From: Chionoecetes opilio
Lineage: Eukaryota > Arthropoda > Malacostraca > Decapoda > Majidae
Assembly (NCBI GenBank): GCA_016584305.1
Contig: JACEEZ010001756.1
Location: forward strand, 140,001 to 204,000
Length of the DNA: 64,000 nucleotides
Direction of reading: 5' to 3'
The first letter of the stretch is position 1; every line of letters begins with the position of its first letter. This document shows positions 1 to 12,975 of the stretch, in pieces. A program made the translations under genes and the position numbers. The notes under the pieces are model-generated. The model was not told where the DNA came from. It did not search any database and worked only from the letters and a program-made list of their open reading frames with translations.

Positions 1-2900
1 AAGAACGCGGTTAATTCTTTACGGTTTTATCGTACGTCTGGCAGTAGTACTTGGTTAGTAAGACAGGTTGTGTGCAACTCAGCCATTCAGCGTGAGCCAG
101 ACGTTGACGTGGGGGGGTGTGCAACTCCACCCTCCAGCCGCGCTCATTTTACTGCGTCACAGTACTTTTTGATCCCCCCTTCCACACCGCCCACGATTGT
201 CGAGGATGGCTTCGAAGCATATGACGGGGGAAAGGACAAGACCAGGGCTCTCACAAAAATTGAACAGGGCGTCTCTGTCATCATAATTGCTGCAGAATTC
301 CATGATTGATTCCATGATTCCATGATTCCATGATTCCATGCCATGGAGGATGAGGCAGGTCATCAAGGTCAAAGGAAATATGACCAAATATTAATGTAAA
401 TATTCCTTTATGATATGTTTCCATGTTTTTCTATGAAAAAATCCATTTAAATGTATTTATATGTGTTTTAATTATGCCATTTTATGATGAAATATTGCAA
501 TGTACATTTTTTTTTGTGCCCACTGTACAGGTAATAATCACATATGATTGCAAGGTGTACTTACAATAGATGTAAACATTACATTATAAATGTAAACAAA
601 TACGACCGCTGAGCATGCTGCCACCTGGGGGGTGGCGGTGACACTGACCGGGGGTGACAGGAGAGGCTCGGACCGCCGGACAACTTTGTCGATTTACGGA
701 CTGGACCAGGCATTTGTCCGGGACTCGGGCATATCCCCGGACCTCGGATTTTGACCGGCAAATCCGATATCCAGGAAATGGAGGTCCGGGAAAACGAGGG
801 TTAACGTCACAACATTTCTTAATTATCAGTGTATTGTCATGATTTTTTTTTATCTCAAAAGTATGCTAATGCCGAAATAATCCGAGCTTATTTTCAGATC
901 CATAGCTTGATACATAACTGCAAAAAAAAAATCTACTTTTTTTAAAGAAATTCAACTCTTAATAACGTTCTTATCCAATGACTTGCACGGAGGAAAAAAT
1001 GACCAAATATACATTACAAAATATCTGAACGATTCATCTTTTAAGTATTTTGAATTTCATTCTTCAGTGTTTCTTTCTTTCATTCTTTCAGTGTTAAGAA
1101 TTTTTTCCGTTTTTTTTTATCTCGTAAATGTATTTGCTATTACATATTTGCAATTATTTACCCAAATTGAAAAAAAACGAAAGATGAGAAAATCACATAT
1201 TTATTCCTCTTTCCAATGATATATTGTTTATTAAATTCGGTACAATAGTGGCGAAGTTATTAAAAGAAAACTGGAAAAAAGCAAGTTTTTCAGTATCGAG
1301 GTTTGAAGTCGCTCGCGCGGTTTTAAAAGCCGCACAACCTTTAAACCTCGAAGCTCAGTGAGTCTGAGCAGGTGCTGGTTTGTTTGTTTACTCTCGCAGC
1401 CACGCTCTCTATCACTCTTGAAGTGTTATATGACATAGCTGGTATCTGGTCCCCTTTTTTGCAAAAGGTACTAGTCACAAAAGGGTGCTAGCTGTCAGAT
1501 GCGCACGGATAGTTTGCTCAACTACAGCCAGCATTCTCTCTCTCTGAGCCACTTTATGCCTTGATGTCCTCGGCATGGTGGTGGAGGAGGTAGAGAGCGT
1601 GAGGTAGATCAATCCTGTGTTGAATAAACGGTAAATGGTCTGGAGGGAGCAGCAATGGTGGAAGGCTGAGAGACGAGCAGCAACACCCGGCTTCTCCCAC
1701 TACTCCCTAAATACTGAGGCCTTGAGATGACCCTTTGTCTCTCAGAGAGGGACTGAGAGGTGCCAGTTTGCCTATGCCAGTGAATATCATAAAAATTTTC
1801 TTTACGGATATTTTTCGGAGGGGGGGGGGAGAAAATCAGCCATAACTATTTTATTTTTCTGCTTTCTTTATAATACTTTGTCACAAGCTTGCTCAAGTGT
1901 TCAACTACGCATGAAATTTTTTTCAAATATTTATTATTTTTTTGGAAATATTCGTGTGACGCAAACCCTTAAGTGTATATACATACTAGAATCAGGGCCT
2001 CAAAAACAAATCTATACTCTTCACAAACAGGCAAATCGGTACAATACACGACACGTTGACCCCATTCCACTCACGAATTATGTTCCTCGAAAATCAGAAA
2101 AAAATGCGTTAAACTAATTCTATGTTCCTGTTGATTTTCCTATTGATTTCTTGAATTTTTTTTACAATTTTGTGCATAACTTCGATTTTTTTGTGCGTTT
2201 AACAAATTTTGTTAAAAAAAGAAATTGTAACTCCAAATTTTTGTATAGCAAGACTGCATTAAATGGGGTGTACTTGCTAGCCTGTAGATACACGTGCACA
2301 CAGCCAAGGTGTATCCGTCTTAATGTGGCATGGACTGTAGATGTCCGTCATGTACTGACACTTGAGTTTTCACTTCAGCACTCCTATAAATTAACATCAC
2401 CAAGCATTCACCTGCTTCACCTAATTACAGGACTTCCCCTAAGGAGTTCACTATGGCTTCAGCAACCAAGAAGGGTGACAACTCATGAATTTTGAAAAGA
2501 GCGACATAGCTGATATGGAATTGCAATCAACAAAGATGGTGAAATGGGTCAACAAATCATCTGGAAGACTTGGCTACCAGCTCAGTCCATAAAACAAGTA
2601 TGTAAAGTCGCGTTTGTTCCCGGCTACAGCTTACATCCTCATAAATCCCTGTTTGTTTCAAGAATCTGACATAACACCAGTTAGCAACAACTATGGACCT
2701 CTACGATGGTGATAAAAAGTTAAAGGAAATTGACCCACATTATTTCTACAAGAGACCATACTACATTTAGTAAGATAGTCATTACAAATCACTTTAGGTT
2801 GATCACAATATGAAAACAGCCATGTAATCATAAAGCAGGCAATACAGTTGGCAAACCCTCTCATGCCATTATGACACATATGGTAACATCAAATAGAGAT
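1..2900. other. AT-rich intergenic stretch, no gene seen
   Basis: No frame here has convincing coding character or splice structure. Visible items are a short run of ATTCCATG-type repeats near 300-345, a GC-rich patch near 600-800 containing facing CCCGGACCT / AGGTCCGGG arms, and a short inverted repeat near 1,300-1,360 (CGAGGTTT ... AAACCTCG). The rest is ordinary AT-rich sequence. Confidence 0.6.
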
Positions 2901-2911
2901 GATTCCTATTA

Positions 2912-3275
2912 TACGTAGTCAAGTTCGATCCTGCCAGCCTCTTCTTTGGGAGTGTTTGCCACTATGGCTCATTTGCTTGTTCATAAAGATGTCTATCATA
3001 TGTAGTCATGTCTGATCCTGGCTATCTCTATTCATGAATATTTGCCACTTGAAACTCATTAGCTTGTTTAAAAAGATGTTTATTTCTAGTCAGGTTTGAT
3101 CCTAGCACCTCTACATAGGAATATTTGATCTGATGGCTCCTTTGCTTGTTCAAAACGATTATCCTTTGTCGTCAGGTTTGATCAGGACTACCTCTATATA
3201 GGAATATTTGCCTCATTAGCATCATTTGTAGTCAGGTTCAGTCCTGGCTACCTCTATGCAGGTCTATTTGCTTCA
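2912..3275. repeat. Diverged tandem repeat, about 80-95 bp units
   Basis: About five degenerate units follow each other. Each contains a version of GTCAGGTTTGATCCTGG, then CTACCTCTAT and GAATATTTGCC, and several end in a CTCATTTGCTTGTT-like string. A further isolated unit is at about 4,258-4,315. The units differ at many positions, so the array is old. Confidence 0.7.
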
Positions 3276-3291
3276 TCAGACTGGTCCCTAA

Positions 3292-3460
3292 AGATTGCAT
3301 TATTCCTAAGAATAATCTAAAATTAACTTTACTAGAAGATTCAATGCTGACAAGAGAATTTTCATCATATTCCACTGTTATGTTTTTCAACCCCAGTGAA
3401 GAGAATGAGAATGATGCAGTTCATTACAGCCTAGAAGATGAATATGAAGCACTCTTATGA
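3292..3460 (+). CDS. Possible short coding fragment, unrecognised
   Basis: A plus-strand frame stays open from about 3,292 to a TGA at 3,458-3,460 and ends in an acidic stretch rich in E, N and D. Amino-acid composition looks protein-like, but there is no ATG context, no clear acceptor and no family I recognise. It could be the 3' end of a decayed gene or transposon ORF. It stands alone between repeats, and chance openness over 55 codons is possible. Confidence 0.15.
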
Positions 3461-4435
3461 AGTGTTTTTTTTATCTTTAGTGCTTATGTTTGGTATCAGC
3501 CCAGTCAGAAATAGGAGAAAGCACAGTTGGATTTGTTTCCAGCTGACTTGGCTTCTCAATGATATAAGGTCTTGTCTTGTTATACTGTAAGGTCTTGATG
3601 AAAAATGTGTCATTACAAGACTGACGCTAGAGTGGTTGGCAACAACTTTGGGCGTCTATGAAGAAAAATGGTTGAAATAAAATATGAATGAGGATGGACC
3701 CCCATTCCTTCCAACAGAAACTATACCACATCGATCCTTCCACTCCAAGTATTTATATTTTCCAGTATCAACATAGACTCCTGAATTTGAAATCTTGGAA
3801 TGACATTTTCTAATACTAGTTTAACGCAGGCACGGTAATCATCAAGGATATTAGAAAGACGTTATATAATATCCTTGGTAATCATCGTACCCCATGGCAG
3901 CGCAGGAGGACAACACGTCCCTTACTGAGTACGTATTCAGCTTGTGTAGGTCAGTGGCTAATAGTCTACTGAAAAACACAGCACCCACTCATGAGGTATT
4001 GTAATACATCATTGACACCTCCCCAAATTATCTGGTGATCTTGAACCAAAAACTTAAATTTATAGCCTTGGCTGACTCACATCCAAATAACTTTATGACC
4101 GCTCAGTCAGAACCTAACCCAGCCGTTACTCAACCTGCGTCCATAGATTTATCACGATAGGTAAATAGCCGTGAGGAGACAGCAGACAATACAACTGGCA
4201 AACCTTCTCATGCCATTATAGCACTTATGGCTTGATAAGTAAGAAATTGTGTATTGTTTGAGGTCAGGTTTGATCCTAGTCACCTCTATTTAGTAAATAT
4301 TTGCATTTAAGGGAGTGTTTGCCCCTCAAGATATCATTCTAGTTATGTGATTCCACTCTTATAATAATGTTAAAGAGAGCTTTTGAATTTCCAGAGATTA
4401 CTCGTTTGTTTGTTTGTTTGTTTGTTTAGAGGATA
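3461..4435. other. Intergenic, nothing recognised
   Basis: No coding frame, tRNA-like box pair or transposon end could be supported here apart from the isolated diverged tandem unit at about 4,258-4,315. Confidence 0.5.
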
Positions 4436-4660
4436 ATTCCTCAGAGCCGTAGTGATCTACCGCTGCAGCTTAGTGTTGGCCGAAGCCACCACCCCGGGAG
4501 GGGGGTCACAAACCCCCGGCTAACACCCGGTACCCATTCACTGCTGGGTGGACAGGGGCTCGGGTTTTTAAGAAAGACCACCCATCTATCTTCGCTCCAC
4601 CCGGGGATCGAACCCGGGACACCAATAAATTCCATCAACATAGGCTCTCAACAGTCCATC
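4401..4660 (-). mobile_element. tRNA-derived SINE (family 1), minus strand
   Basis: Read on the minus strand, this has a Pol III B-box-like GGTTCGATCCC near 4,600-4,612. It then has a body shared with the copy at 17.77 kb (CCCGAGCCCCTGTCCACCCA, then GGTACCGGGTGTTAG, then GGCTTCGGCCAACACT) and ends in an (AAAC)n tail, seen on the plus strand as (GTTT)n at 4,407-4,428. The tRNA head is degenerate. Family membership rests on the long shared body. Confidence 0.75.
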
Positions 4661-4798
4661 CCAGTAAAGAGAATGAGTAACTCTAATGTTTTCTTGTCAC
4701 CCTTGCTGTAACCATTAACTTGACATGAAGCAGAAGTATGTTCCTGTGACCAAATTAATCTATTAGTGCAAGATACCTATCCCCTTTTTGACTAAATC

Positions 4799-4985
4799 TA
4801 ATTATCTAACACCAGGTTGCTATGATATTACATGTTCTATATTTTACTATTATCTAACACCAGGTTCCTATGATATTACATGTTCTATATTTTACTATTA
4901 TCTAACACCAGGTTGCTATGATATTACATGTTCTATATTTTACTATTATCTAACACCAGGTTGCTATGATATTATATGTTCTATA
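4799..4985. repeat. 48-bp tandem repeat, four copies
   Basis: Four near-identical 48-bp units start at 4,803, 4,851, 4,899 and 4,947. The core is TATCTAACACCAGGTTGCTA followed by TGATATTACATGTTC. Because 48 is a multiple of three, one frame reads as a 16-residue repeat. There is no other sign of coding. Confidence 0.9.
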
Positions 4986-5529
4986 ATGTTTTCTTACACA
5001 ATGTTCCAGCCAGTGTATGCCAGTGTGTGAGAAAGATGGCTTGAGTTGACATTACTGTAGCCATCCAACATACTCTGCAACAATTTACTGGAAGACAGCA
5101 GATCTGAAGGACTTCATTGAATTAGTTCCTAGTATGAGAAAATCTACTGGGGGTATTCAAGTTGCCTGCAATCAACGACATGCACCAGGTCTCCACAGTA
5201 ATTTTCCCTAGCCTGTATGTTGAAGTAACTGAACATTTGCTTCTCCATCCACAACATTATGCAGGACATTTTCATCCATTCTTATTCATTCATCATACAA
5301 AACGATATTGTCAGAAATGTTACTAGAGCAGGACTATTTTTACTGAACAACAAAAACTGATAAATCTTAAAATCTTGCTTGCATATTAATTTAGCTATTT
5401 AGCCCATTCACATATCTAAGGTTGAACACAATAACCACATCAGTCAAAATCTGTGTTACAGTCATTTTTATGTATCAGGAGGGCCTGTGGGTGATCCCTG
5501 ATTGCTGTTGACTATTCACAAAAGTAAAG

Positions 5530-5820
5530 GTGGGGGGGGGCATACGCTATGCTGCGCGTGGCCTCGGTGCTCATCTCCGTCGCATTAGCCCTTGAGCCTG
5601 TGGTGGGTGAGAAACCGCTACCCCGGGACACAAGGCTAGTGTAACATCTGGGTTACCACAGTTACCTTCCCCAGGTTTCCCCAGGTACCCATTTATCAAC
5701 CAACTCCGAAAGGAAGGATGAACAGCTGGGTGTGCTGGCTGCCTACTGTACTGGCCCAGATTCGAACCAGGGCCCGTAGATTCGTAGCCAGGCACGCTAG
5801 CCACTACACCACAGAGGCGA
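5530..5820 (-). mobile_element. tRNA-derived SINE (family 2), full-length-like copy
   Basis: On the minus strand the element starts with a tRNA-like head at about 5,820 containing A-box-like TGGTGTAGTGGCTAGCG and B-box GGTTCGAATC. The body contains AGCTGTTCATCCTTCC, GGTACCTGGGGAAACC and CTCAAGGGCTAATGCG. The body recurs at about 9,232-9,470 and 60,795-60,955, which makes this a dispersed family. Confidence 0.8.
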
Positions 5821-5824
5821 CAAT

Positions 5825-6145
5825 TCATAAGCCATGTGAAATTCTCCCAGCAATCCTGGTTCCTTTCATAGTGAACATTGCTTCTGACATTAGATATTTC
5901 TTTTGATTCTCTTCTATGCCTAAGTGTACTCTAACAGATTCCATAGATTCTTGAATAGCTGTGGCACATATGCAAGTTATACTTTCCCGGCTCAACACCA
6001 GAACAATCAACTTTATGGTGTAGGGCACAGCTACTCTCTCATCATCCAGGGTTAAGTTTTTAATTCTTACATAGTCTTCTTTTTCATTGAGTAAACTCTT
6101 ATCAAATTTGTCTTTTTCATCTTTATGAGTACTACTGTTCTGCAC
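5825..6145 (-). CDS. Unrecognised 106-codon open frame
   Basis: A minus-strand frame from an ATG at 6,145 to a stop at 5,825 encodes 106 residues, with a Lys/Asp/Glu-rich first 30 and a hydrophobic middle containing IKLIVLVLS. No domain is recognised. No flanking introns or poly(A) signal decide whether it is a gene. Its 3' end abuts the SINE head, so the last codons may be SINE-flanking DNA. It could be a chance frame or a fragment of an old transposon ORF. Confidence 0.2.
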   Translation of the reverse strand: MQNSSTHKDEKDKFDKSLLNEKEDYVRIKNLTLDDERVAVPYTIKLIVLVLSRESITCICATAIQESMESVRVHLGIEENQKKYLMSEAMFTMKGTRIAGRISHGL

Positions 6146-6552
6146 GTAGCCTTCACAACTACGTATCCTTTTCTCCTACTTATTTCTGTTGACTTCCATG
6201 CCGTTAGGACTGCACCGAGATCTGGCACCTACTAACTGGGCCCTGGCGATACTGTCCACGAGCATCAACCATATTGCTGTGATTACGACAAACTCAGTCA
6301 AGCAACTTTGGACGAAACCATCAACAACAATGGTCTCAGTTAGTTTAATATTCATAATACAGTGCTATATGCAGCGGATAAAATGTCCATATGGGAAACT
6401 GTCCAGAAGGGTATTTATGTCCTAAAGGGAAAATGTTCATGGGGAAAATGTCAGGGAGAGAGGGAAAATGTATGCGGGAATACAACCAGGCCCTCCGCAA
6501 CACATCCACACAAGAGGCCCTTTACTCTGCTTTCACAACACTTCCTTATTAA

Positions 6553-6763
6553 CCCCTTCGCGCCCAGATCTTTCCTTTCCTATAAAATATCTTATGTTGT
6601 CAAGCCATAATATTACGAAAAGTAGCTGAATATACCAAATTAGTTAGTCGACAAGGATACTAAACATGCAGGTCAGATCTATAAAATATTGCTTATATTA
6701 ACTAAAAATCGTCTTATGGTATACCCAAATTACAATGGAAATTACGTTCTGGGACTCAAGGGG
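6553..6763. mobile_element. Short TIR element flanked by TTAA (piggyBac-type MITE)
   Basis: The 211-bp segment begins CCCCTTCGCGCCCAGA and ends TCTGGGACTCAAGGGG, an imperfect terminal inverted repeat. TTAA sits directly outside both ends (6,549-6,552 and 6,764-6,767). TTAA target duplication is the signature of piggyBac-type insertion. There is no coding capacity, so it is non-autonomous. Confidence 0.75.
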
Positions 6764-6767
6764 TTAA

Positions 6768-7412
6768 GTTCTATTCATTGAGCACATCCATACCACCAGC
6801 CCCATAACTCTGTCTTTACATCACTTCCTAATCAACCAATTTTTTTTTCACTTTTCAGGCATCACTTGAAAACAGTAAATGGCAATAGAAAGTCTGATGA
6901 GGACTGAATTATAGGGTTGAAAATATTAAAAGTTTGTTTGAAAGGATATCTTTATCATGGTGTACTACAAATTGAGTGAGCTTGTGGAAATAATAGGTGA
7001 CAGAAGTCAAAAGAAATGATTCATGTCAAAAGCAGAAGTAATAAGGTCAACAGAAGCTAGAACGGGTTGGAAAGGTGATATCACACAAAGTACTGTATTG
7101 GAAAAAAAAGTGAGATGAAGGAAGGAATGTTTGGGAGTATGAATTGGAATGGTTAATAGTGTAAGGTATTGGGAGGGAGCAACACATTGATATCCCTGAT
7201 CTCATTTTTTGAAAGTCACAGTAAAATGCTGTATTGTGGCCTGGTTGTGGCATCATTACATATGTCAATCACAAAATTTTCAAAAGTCTACGGATTCACA
7301 CTATTACTTTTATTGAAATGTAGTTATAAACCACACCGAGTCATCCCATCCATAAAAATTTGTGAGGAAGAATTCTATCGTATTCGTGTGTTTTAGTTGA
7401 AGAGGACTGACA
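6768..7412. other. Intergenic, nothing recognised
   Basis: AT-rich sequence without a supported gene or repeat. The open frames are short and lack splice context. Confidence 0.5.
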
Positions 7413-7420
7413 ATTTACAG

Positions 7421-8887
<1,467 letters not shown>

Positions 8888-8895
8888 ATTTACAG

Positions 8896-9231
8896 AGAAA
8901 ACAATAGCCAACACATTAACCATTTCATCGAGTTCAGCTTACACAATTTCGAAGTGAATAAATTATAATTGAACAAACTTTCTGCTCAATGGGTGCCCAA
9001 ATTATTGTGCCCATATAAGCTGCAGACGATCAGAAATTTTAATGAAAATTTTAAACGAGTAGAATAAAGATTTTGAAGTATATCCTCAATGCTTCTGCTT
9101 ATTCCTCTCATCAAACATGAAAATTTTGCAAGTATTTGAGGGGAAATCATTAGTCAGGATTAGCCTATACAGGACCTTACAGTCCTGTATAGGCTCCTGA
9201 ATTGTATTAGTTTCCTAATAATGTCTCTAAA
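8896..9231. other. Intergenic, nothing recognised
   Basis: AT-rich sequence between the hAT element and a SINE. The only local structure seen is two close copies of CCTATACAGGAC-type sequence around 9,163-9,195. Confidence 0.5.
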
Positions 9232-9470
9232 GGTAAAGATGGGGGCGTATGCTATGCTGCGCGTGGCCTCGGTGCTCATCTCCGTCGCATTAGCCCTTGA
9301 GCCTGTGGTGGGTGACAACCCACTACCCTGGGATTCTGAGCTAGTGTGACATCCACAGTTACCTTCCCCAGGTTTCCCCAGGTACCCATTTATCGACCAA
9401 CCTTGAAAGGAAGGATGAACAGCTGGGTGGGCTGGACGCTGACTACCCAGCCCGGTCTGGTAGACCTGAA
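9232..9470 (-). mobile_element. SINE family 2, copy lacking a clear tRNA head
   Basis: Shares with 5,530-5,820 the strings ATGCTGCGCGTGGCCTCGG, CATTAGCCCTTGAGCCTGTG, TTCCCCAGGTACCCATTTAT and GGAAGGATGAACAGCTGGGT in the same orientation. Homology fades near 9,470, before the tRNA-like A and B boxes, so the copy is 5'-truncated or its head has diverged. Confidence 0.75.
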
Positions 9471-9537
9471 GTCCAGATTTTTTCGAAAATACCTTCATTG
9501 TGATTCCCACACAAAGTTACCGTCAGCTTAGTAAGTA

Positions 9538-10300
9538 CAGTGGTACCTTGACTTACGAGTGCCCCAACTTACGAGTTTTCCGAGTTACGAGCAGTCGCTC
9601 GGTCGATTTTTTGCTTTAAGTTGCGAGCCAAAATCAGAGTTACGAGCGATTTTTTTTTTTTTTTTTTCAATAATTTTTTACAAGCGAGCTTCAGATACGC
9701 CGCCGCTAGTTGGCGCAGCGAACGCCACAACATCCGCCCAGCATCCCGCGTCTCACTCGTTCACTTCACGTGGTTACCTCGCCGTGGAAGCATCTCTGTT
9801 GTGTTGTGCTCACACAGGCGAATGCAAATGGCGGAGGGTGAGTGCAGTACGTTTAGCGGCAGTTCCCAACCCACAGCTTTTTTCCAACAGCTGATACACA
9901 GAGTATAAACACTGGCGAATGCAATGGCGGAGGGTGATTTGCAGTACGTTTAGCGGCAGTTTCCACCCCACAGCTGTTTCCAACAGCAGGTACACAGAGT
10001 GTAAACACTGGCGAATGCAAATGGCGGAGGGTGAGTGCAGTACGTTTAGCGGCAGTTCCACCCACAGCTGTTTCCAACAGCTGATACGCAGTGTAAACAC
10101 TGGCGAATGCAAATGGCGGAGGGTGAGTACAGTCCAGTCATATAGGTACAGTAAAAAAATTGGGGTGGTTTTTCTGGGGCTGGAACGGATTAATGGTATT
10201 TCAATTAATTTCAATGGGGAAAATTGATTTGATATACGAGCAAATTGAGTTACGAGCTCGATCAATGAACGAATTAAACTCGTAAGTCAAGGTACCACTG
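9538..10300. mobile_element. Tc1/mariner- or pogo-type MITE with TA duplication
   Basis: Ends are near-perfect inverted repeats beginning CAGTGGTACCTTGACTTACG, with TA outside each end (9,536-9,537 and 10,301-10,302). The element is 763 bp and has no transposase frame. It contains a four-copy minisatellite at about 9,810-10,125. Confidence 0.85.
9810..10125. repeat. 92-97 bp minisatellite inside the TA-flanked MITE
   Basis: Copies of GGCGAATGCAAATGGCGGAG followed by GTACGTTTAGCGGCAGTT start near 9,817, 9,913, 10,010 and 10,102, so spacing is 96, 97 and 92 bp. Several minus-strand open frames here are only this repeat read through. Confidence 0.85.
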
Positions 10301-10429
10301 TAAGTCAAACTAACTTAACCATAACCTAACCTGACGTCTTTATGAGTAAACGCAACATACTGTTCCAGAAAACAGTTGTTAACAATTATTACGAGATGAA
10401 ACTTGAATTTCTTTCTTCTATCTCTCACT

Positions 10430-10863
10430 CTTTCTCTCTCTACAAATAAAAAAAATCGAAAAATATAGAAAATCGAAAAAAAAAGAAAAAAAAAATTAAA
10501 TCAAAATAAATAAAATAAAGAAAAATATAATAAAATAGAAAAAAATATATATATACATAAATATATATATATATAAATATAATATTTTTATATTTTATAT
10601 TTTTTATAATATTTTATATATATATTATATTAAAAATTTATATATAATATATAAATAAATAATATATATATATATATATATATAATATAAAATATATATA
10701 TATATATAGATATATATATAATATATATATTATATATAATATATATATATATATAAATATATATATATATAATATATATTATATATATATTAATTATATA
10801 TATTAATTATATATTTAATTATATAATATTTTATTATTATACATATATATAAATAACTTATAT

Positions 10864-10901
<38 letters not shown>

Positions 10902-10922
10902 TATGATTAAATATATTAAAAT

Positions 10923-10954
<32 letters not shown>

Positions 10955-10956
10955 TA

Positions 10957-10996
<40 letters not shown>

Positions 10997-12120
10997 TTTA
11001 AATATATTTTAAATTTTTTAATATTATATTATTATTATATATTTATAATTTTTTAATATATTTTATTTTATATATGTTATATATATATAATTTAGATATG
11101 AAATTTTACTATTTTTGATTTTTATATATTTTAGTTTTATATGTTATTTTTTATATTTTATATTTTTATATTTTTTTTTTTTATATTTATAATAATATAT
11201 TTTTTATATATTATATTAATAGATATATAAATATAAAATAAATATAATTTATATGAAAAAAAATAATATAATATATAATTTATAATAAAATGAAAATATA
11301 TAAAAATAAAAAATAAATTATAAAAAATCAAAAATATAAAAAAATAATAAAAACTCAAAATTCAAAAAATAAAAAAATAGAAAAAATTTCCTTCAAATTT
11401 TTTTTTTAAATTTATATTAAAAAAAAAAAAAAAAAATCTTTTAAAATTTTTAAAATTTTTTTTTTTTCTTTTTATATTATTATTTTTTTTTATGTTTATA
11501 TATATATATATATTATATATATATAAAATTTTTTAATATATATAATTTTATATATATATATATTAATATATATATATATTATTATTATATTATTTTATTA
11601 TATATATTAAAATATATAAAATATATTATATAAAAATATATATAATATTATATATAATTATATATTACTAAAAAAATAAAAAATTAAAAGAAAAAAAAAA
11701 AATTTTTAATAAATTTTAAAATTTTTTTTTATTTTTTTATATTTTTAAAACAAATTGATATGTTTTACTATTTTTGATTTTTTTAGATATTTTGGTTTTT
11801 ATTTTTAAAATTTTTTATATTTTTTATTTTTTATATTATTTTTTATTTATATTTATCTATATAATATTATATATTTTATATAATATATTTTATGTATATT
11901 TATTATATTGTATATATATATAATAATTATTTTTCCTATATTATAATATTTATTTTTAATATATTTTCCTAAATAATATTTTTATATATATAATTTTTAT
12001 ATATATATCCCTTAAAAAAAAAAAAAAAAAAAAAATTTAATTTATAGATTTTTTTTTTTTTTTTTTTTATATAAATTTAAAAAAAAATTAGATATGAATT
12101 TTATGTTATATATATTTCTA
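10430..12120. repeat. AT-only low-complexity tract, about 1.7 kb
   Basis: Almost no G or C from about 10,445 to 12,100. The sequence is degenerate (TA)n, A-runs and T-runs. The two halves loosely mirror each other around 11.3 kb, with A-rich then T-rich strings. Open frames made of I, Y, K, F and L here are artefacts of composition. Confidence 0.9.
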
Positions 12121-12129
12121 AATGGGAAT

Positions 12130-12560
12130 ATATCGAATCCCATCAATTCACTTTTTGGAATCTTTGACCGGGGGAAGGGTTTTTAAGCCCATTTTATATA
12201 TGATCCCGACATTTTTTTTCTTCTTCTTTTTAGCGCCTTTAGCGAGAAATGAAATAAAAAAGGGGTGCGAGATTTGGGAAAACTGATGTAGGGTGATGGG
12301 GAATATTTTGTGAATGGGGGGGGTGATGGGAAATGGGTGTGGGGTGATGGGTGAGTGAATGGGTGGGTGGTGAAGGTGATGGGTGAGGGAATAGGTGGGG
12401 GGGTGATGGGTAATGGTGAGTGGTGAGGGGTAATGGTGATGGTGATGGGAAATGGGTGAGTGAATGGTGTGTGGTGATGGTAATGGGTGAGTGAATGGTG
12501 GGGGGTGATGGGTAATGGGTGGGGTGAATGGGTGGGGGGAATCATACATTCAGGAAGTTA
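12130..12560 (+). repeat. Repeat unit with GGTGATGGGTGAGTGAAT-type minisatellite, copy 1
   Basis: The order is GGAATC..TTTGACC, AAGGGTTTTTAAGCCC, a T-tract, TTTAGCGAGAAATG, then a G-rich tandem array of GGTGATGGGTGAGTGAATGG variants to 12,540. It then passes into a CATTCAGGAAGTTAGAAGGGG boundary. Copies occur at 12,975-13,560 (same strand), 19,110-19,590 and 20,740-21,110 (both inverted). Confidence 0.8.
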
Positions 12561-12975
12561 GAAGGGGATCTGAGAGTCTGGGGTTTGGTGGCGAGGTGGT
12601 GGGTAATGGGCTATCTGGAGACTGTGTTTGGGGGGCCGAGGTGTGGGTAATGGGTCTATCTGGAGAGTCGGTTTGGTGGGCCGAATGGTTGGGTAATGGG
12701 TCTATCTGGAGAGTCGTGTTTGGTGGGCCGAGGTGGGGGGTAATGGGTCTATCGGAGAGTCTGTGTTTGGTGGGCCGTGGCCCACCAAACACGGGTTTGG
12801 TGGCCCAAATGCCCACCAATAGCCCTCCGCAGGAGCTAGCCAAAAAGTCCGCCCGGAGGGCGGCTTGCTTTCAGGAAAGTTAGATTTGGCTATCACACCC
12901 TTGAATGGGTTTGGCGTTAATACATACATTTCTACATCCATGATTTCAGGAAAGTTAGAAGGGGCTATCTGGAAG
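12561..12975 (+). repeat. GGGTAATGGGTCTATCTGGAGAGT tandem segment and boundary module
   Basis: Four or five short units of a TCTATCTGGAGAG ... TTTGGTGGGCCG motif are followed by GCCCACCAAACACGGGTTTGG, which pairs with the preceding unit. A module GCGTTAATACATACATTTCT, then TTTCAGGAAAGTTAGAAGGGG, follows. The same module appears at 18,030-18,110 and inverted at 18,950-19,130. Confidence 0.7.

Noticed and set aside
144..387. Two overlapping minus-strand frames starting with MESWNHGIMES-like repeats
   Set aside because: Produced by the short ATTCCATG repeat. No domain or gene structure.
4788..5030. 80-codon frame with a 16-residue repeat
   Set aside because: Direct consequence of a 48-bp tandem repeat. 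No start, splice or composition evidence of a gene.
9810..10265. 151-codon minus-strand frame with repeated RHLHSPVFTL
   Set aside because: Arises from the 92-97 bp minisatellite inside the TA-flanked MITE.
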